From: JAFDVL01 sp963794955
GTDB taxonomy: Bacteria; Acidobacteriota; Blastocatellia; RBC074
Assembly: GCA_963794955.1 (NCBI GenBank)
Contig: CAWCGF010000004.1
Span: forward strand, 1 to 64,000
Reading direction: 5' to 3'
DNA length: 64,000 nucleotides
Under the pieces are notes generated by a model. It was given only the letters and a program-made list of their open reading frames with translations, was not told where the DNA came from and ran no database searches. A program made the position numbers and the translations under genes. Numbering within the stretch: the stretch's first letter is position 1; the number at the start of each line of letters is the position of its first letter. Positions 63,280 through 64,000 of the stretch are shown piece by piece.

Positions 63280-64000
63280 TTATTTCCGGGCTTTCGTAGC
63301 AGCCTTTTTGTTAGTAACCGCCGGAACCTTGGCAGCTTCAGCAGCAGCTTTTGCGGCGGCTTCAGCGGCAGCTTTCGCCGGGTCTTCCGTATTCGGTGGC
63401 AGCGGCTTGCGCGGCAATTTCTCATCGCGCATCGCAGCGTTGTACAGAAACGCGGCCATCACCACTGCCGCTTGTTTCATATCGTCCGGCTGAATGCGTT
63501 CGTACACATCCATATTTGAGTGATGGGTGCGTGTGTCGTATTCAATTTCGTCCTGAATAAATTGAAAACCGGGCAAGCCGACGCCATCGAAGGATAGGTG
63601 ATCGGTGCCGCCTGTGTTGTTGATAGTAATTGTCGCAGCGCCTAAATCGCGGAATGGATCAAGCCAGGCGCGAAAAATCGGGCGCACGGCTTCGTTGCCC
63701 TGCAAATAGACACCACGAATCTTGCCCGTGCCGTTGTCGAGATTGAAATATGCCGAAAACTTCGCGTGAGCGGGCTTGAGGACGATGGGGCCTTGTGGCC
63801 CACGACCACCACCAAATTGCTGACCGCCTTGTTGTGCAGGTGGTTGTCCTGCTGGTACAGGTACAGCTTTGCGTTCGGCGAAGTGCTGATTGACATACGC
63901 GCGCGAGCCGAGCAAGCCTTGCTCCTCGCCACTCCACAAGGCAATGCGAATCGTACGACGCGGTTTGATGCCGAGGGACTGCAGGATACGCACGGCTTCC
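63280..64000 (-). CDS. M28-family zinc peptidase, C-terminal part (cut by window edge)
   Basis: The frame is open to the window end (EAVRILQSLGIKPRR...), so the gene starts beyond 64000. It shows the M28 active-site block ALWSGEEQGLLGSRAYV (Glu base and metal ligand), the Asp-containing GTGKIRGVYLQGN and GGTDHLSFDGVGLPGFQF, and the last metal His in DTRTHHSNMDVYERI. These are aminopeptidases or carboxypeptidases with two zinc ions, usually secreted. The extreme C-terminus is a long Ala/Lys helix (AAAEAAAKAAAEAAK) ending KKAATKARK, unusual for the family. Confidence 0.9.
   Translation of the reverse strand, partial: EAVRILQSLGIKPRRTIRIALWSGEEQGLLGSRAYVNQHFAERKAVPVPAGQPPAQQGGQQFGGGRGPQGPIVLKPAHAKFSAYFNLDNGTGKIRGVYLQGNEAVRPIFRAWLDPFRDLGAATITINNTGGTDHLSFDGVGLPGFQFIQDEIEYDTRTHHSNMDVYERIQPDDMKQAAVVMAAFLYNAAMRDEKLPRKPLPPNTEDPAKAAAEAAAKAAAEAAKVPAVTNKKAATKARK

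Overview
This window looks like a piece of an Acidobacteriota chromosome, most likely a Blastocatellia-type soil lineage. That is an inference from gene content, not from a marker gene. It rests on an Oar-like TonB-dependent receptor with an N-terminal carboxypeptidase-regulatory domain, CadC-like winged-helix regulators carrying PD40/WD40-type propellers, a Ser/Thr kinase with a C-terminal propeller next to a TIGR02999-like sigma factor, a tricorn-type protease, and many PIG-L, amidohydrolase, amidase and serine-hydrolase genes. I see no rRNA, tRNA, CRISPR array, phage or classical IS transposase.

Layout. 1-5370: a group II intron nested inside the reverse-transcriptase gene of another group II intron (a twintron, minus strand). 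It sits in a hairpin with integron attC-like core sequence, next to a small cassette-like zinc-ribbon gene. 5611-8553: diiron protein, PIG-L deacetylase and patatin on the plus strand. 8572-14066: cupin-like gene, Ada-type repair regulator, and a minus-strand run of AMACR-type racemase, SDR and serine hydrolase. 14264-17975: two decayed gene fragments and a frameshifted tricorn protease. 18415-25000: ECF sigma factor, FGE-fold protein, amidase, haloalkane dehalogenase with a GNAT gene, acyl-CoA dehydrogenase. 25048-29598: Oar-like receptor and three small NTF2/DUF-type genes.

30411-33310 is a compact five-gene plus-strand operon of proteins with no assigned function: an I9-propeptide-like basic-tailed protein, two paralogous DUF2589-like proteins, a trypco2-like protein and a coiled-coil protein. 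This is my best candidate for an undescribed system. 33336-38840 holds an amidohydrolase, a CadC/PD40 regulator and an enolase-superfamily enzyme.

38990-50805 is a duplicated locus. A CadC-like regulator diverges from a small secreted M48-like metalloprotease twice (one copy decayed). A Ser/Thr kinase-propeller gene with its sigma factor follows, then a third M48 paralogue. Two of the proteases share an almost identical hairpin in their leaders.

50816-64000: a tandem esterase with one disabled domain, an MFS transporter, a giant protein joining two lipase-like domains to a CHAT protease and helical repeats, KdsC phosphatase, a Uma2 nuclease-fold gene, an M1-like protein without its zinc site, and a partial M28 peptidase. 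The giant CHAT gene is bracketed by two inverted copies of one palindromic repeat. Several genes carry single-base indels (about 14970, 41550, 45615, 45982). These may be real decay or assembly error.
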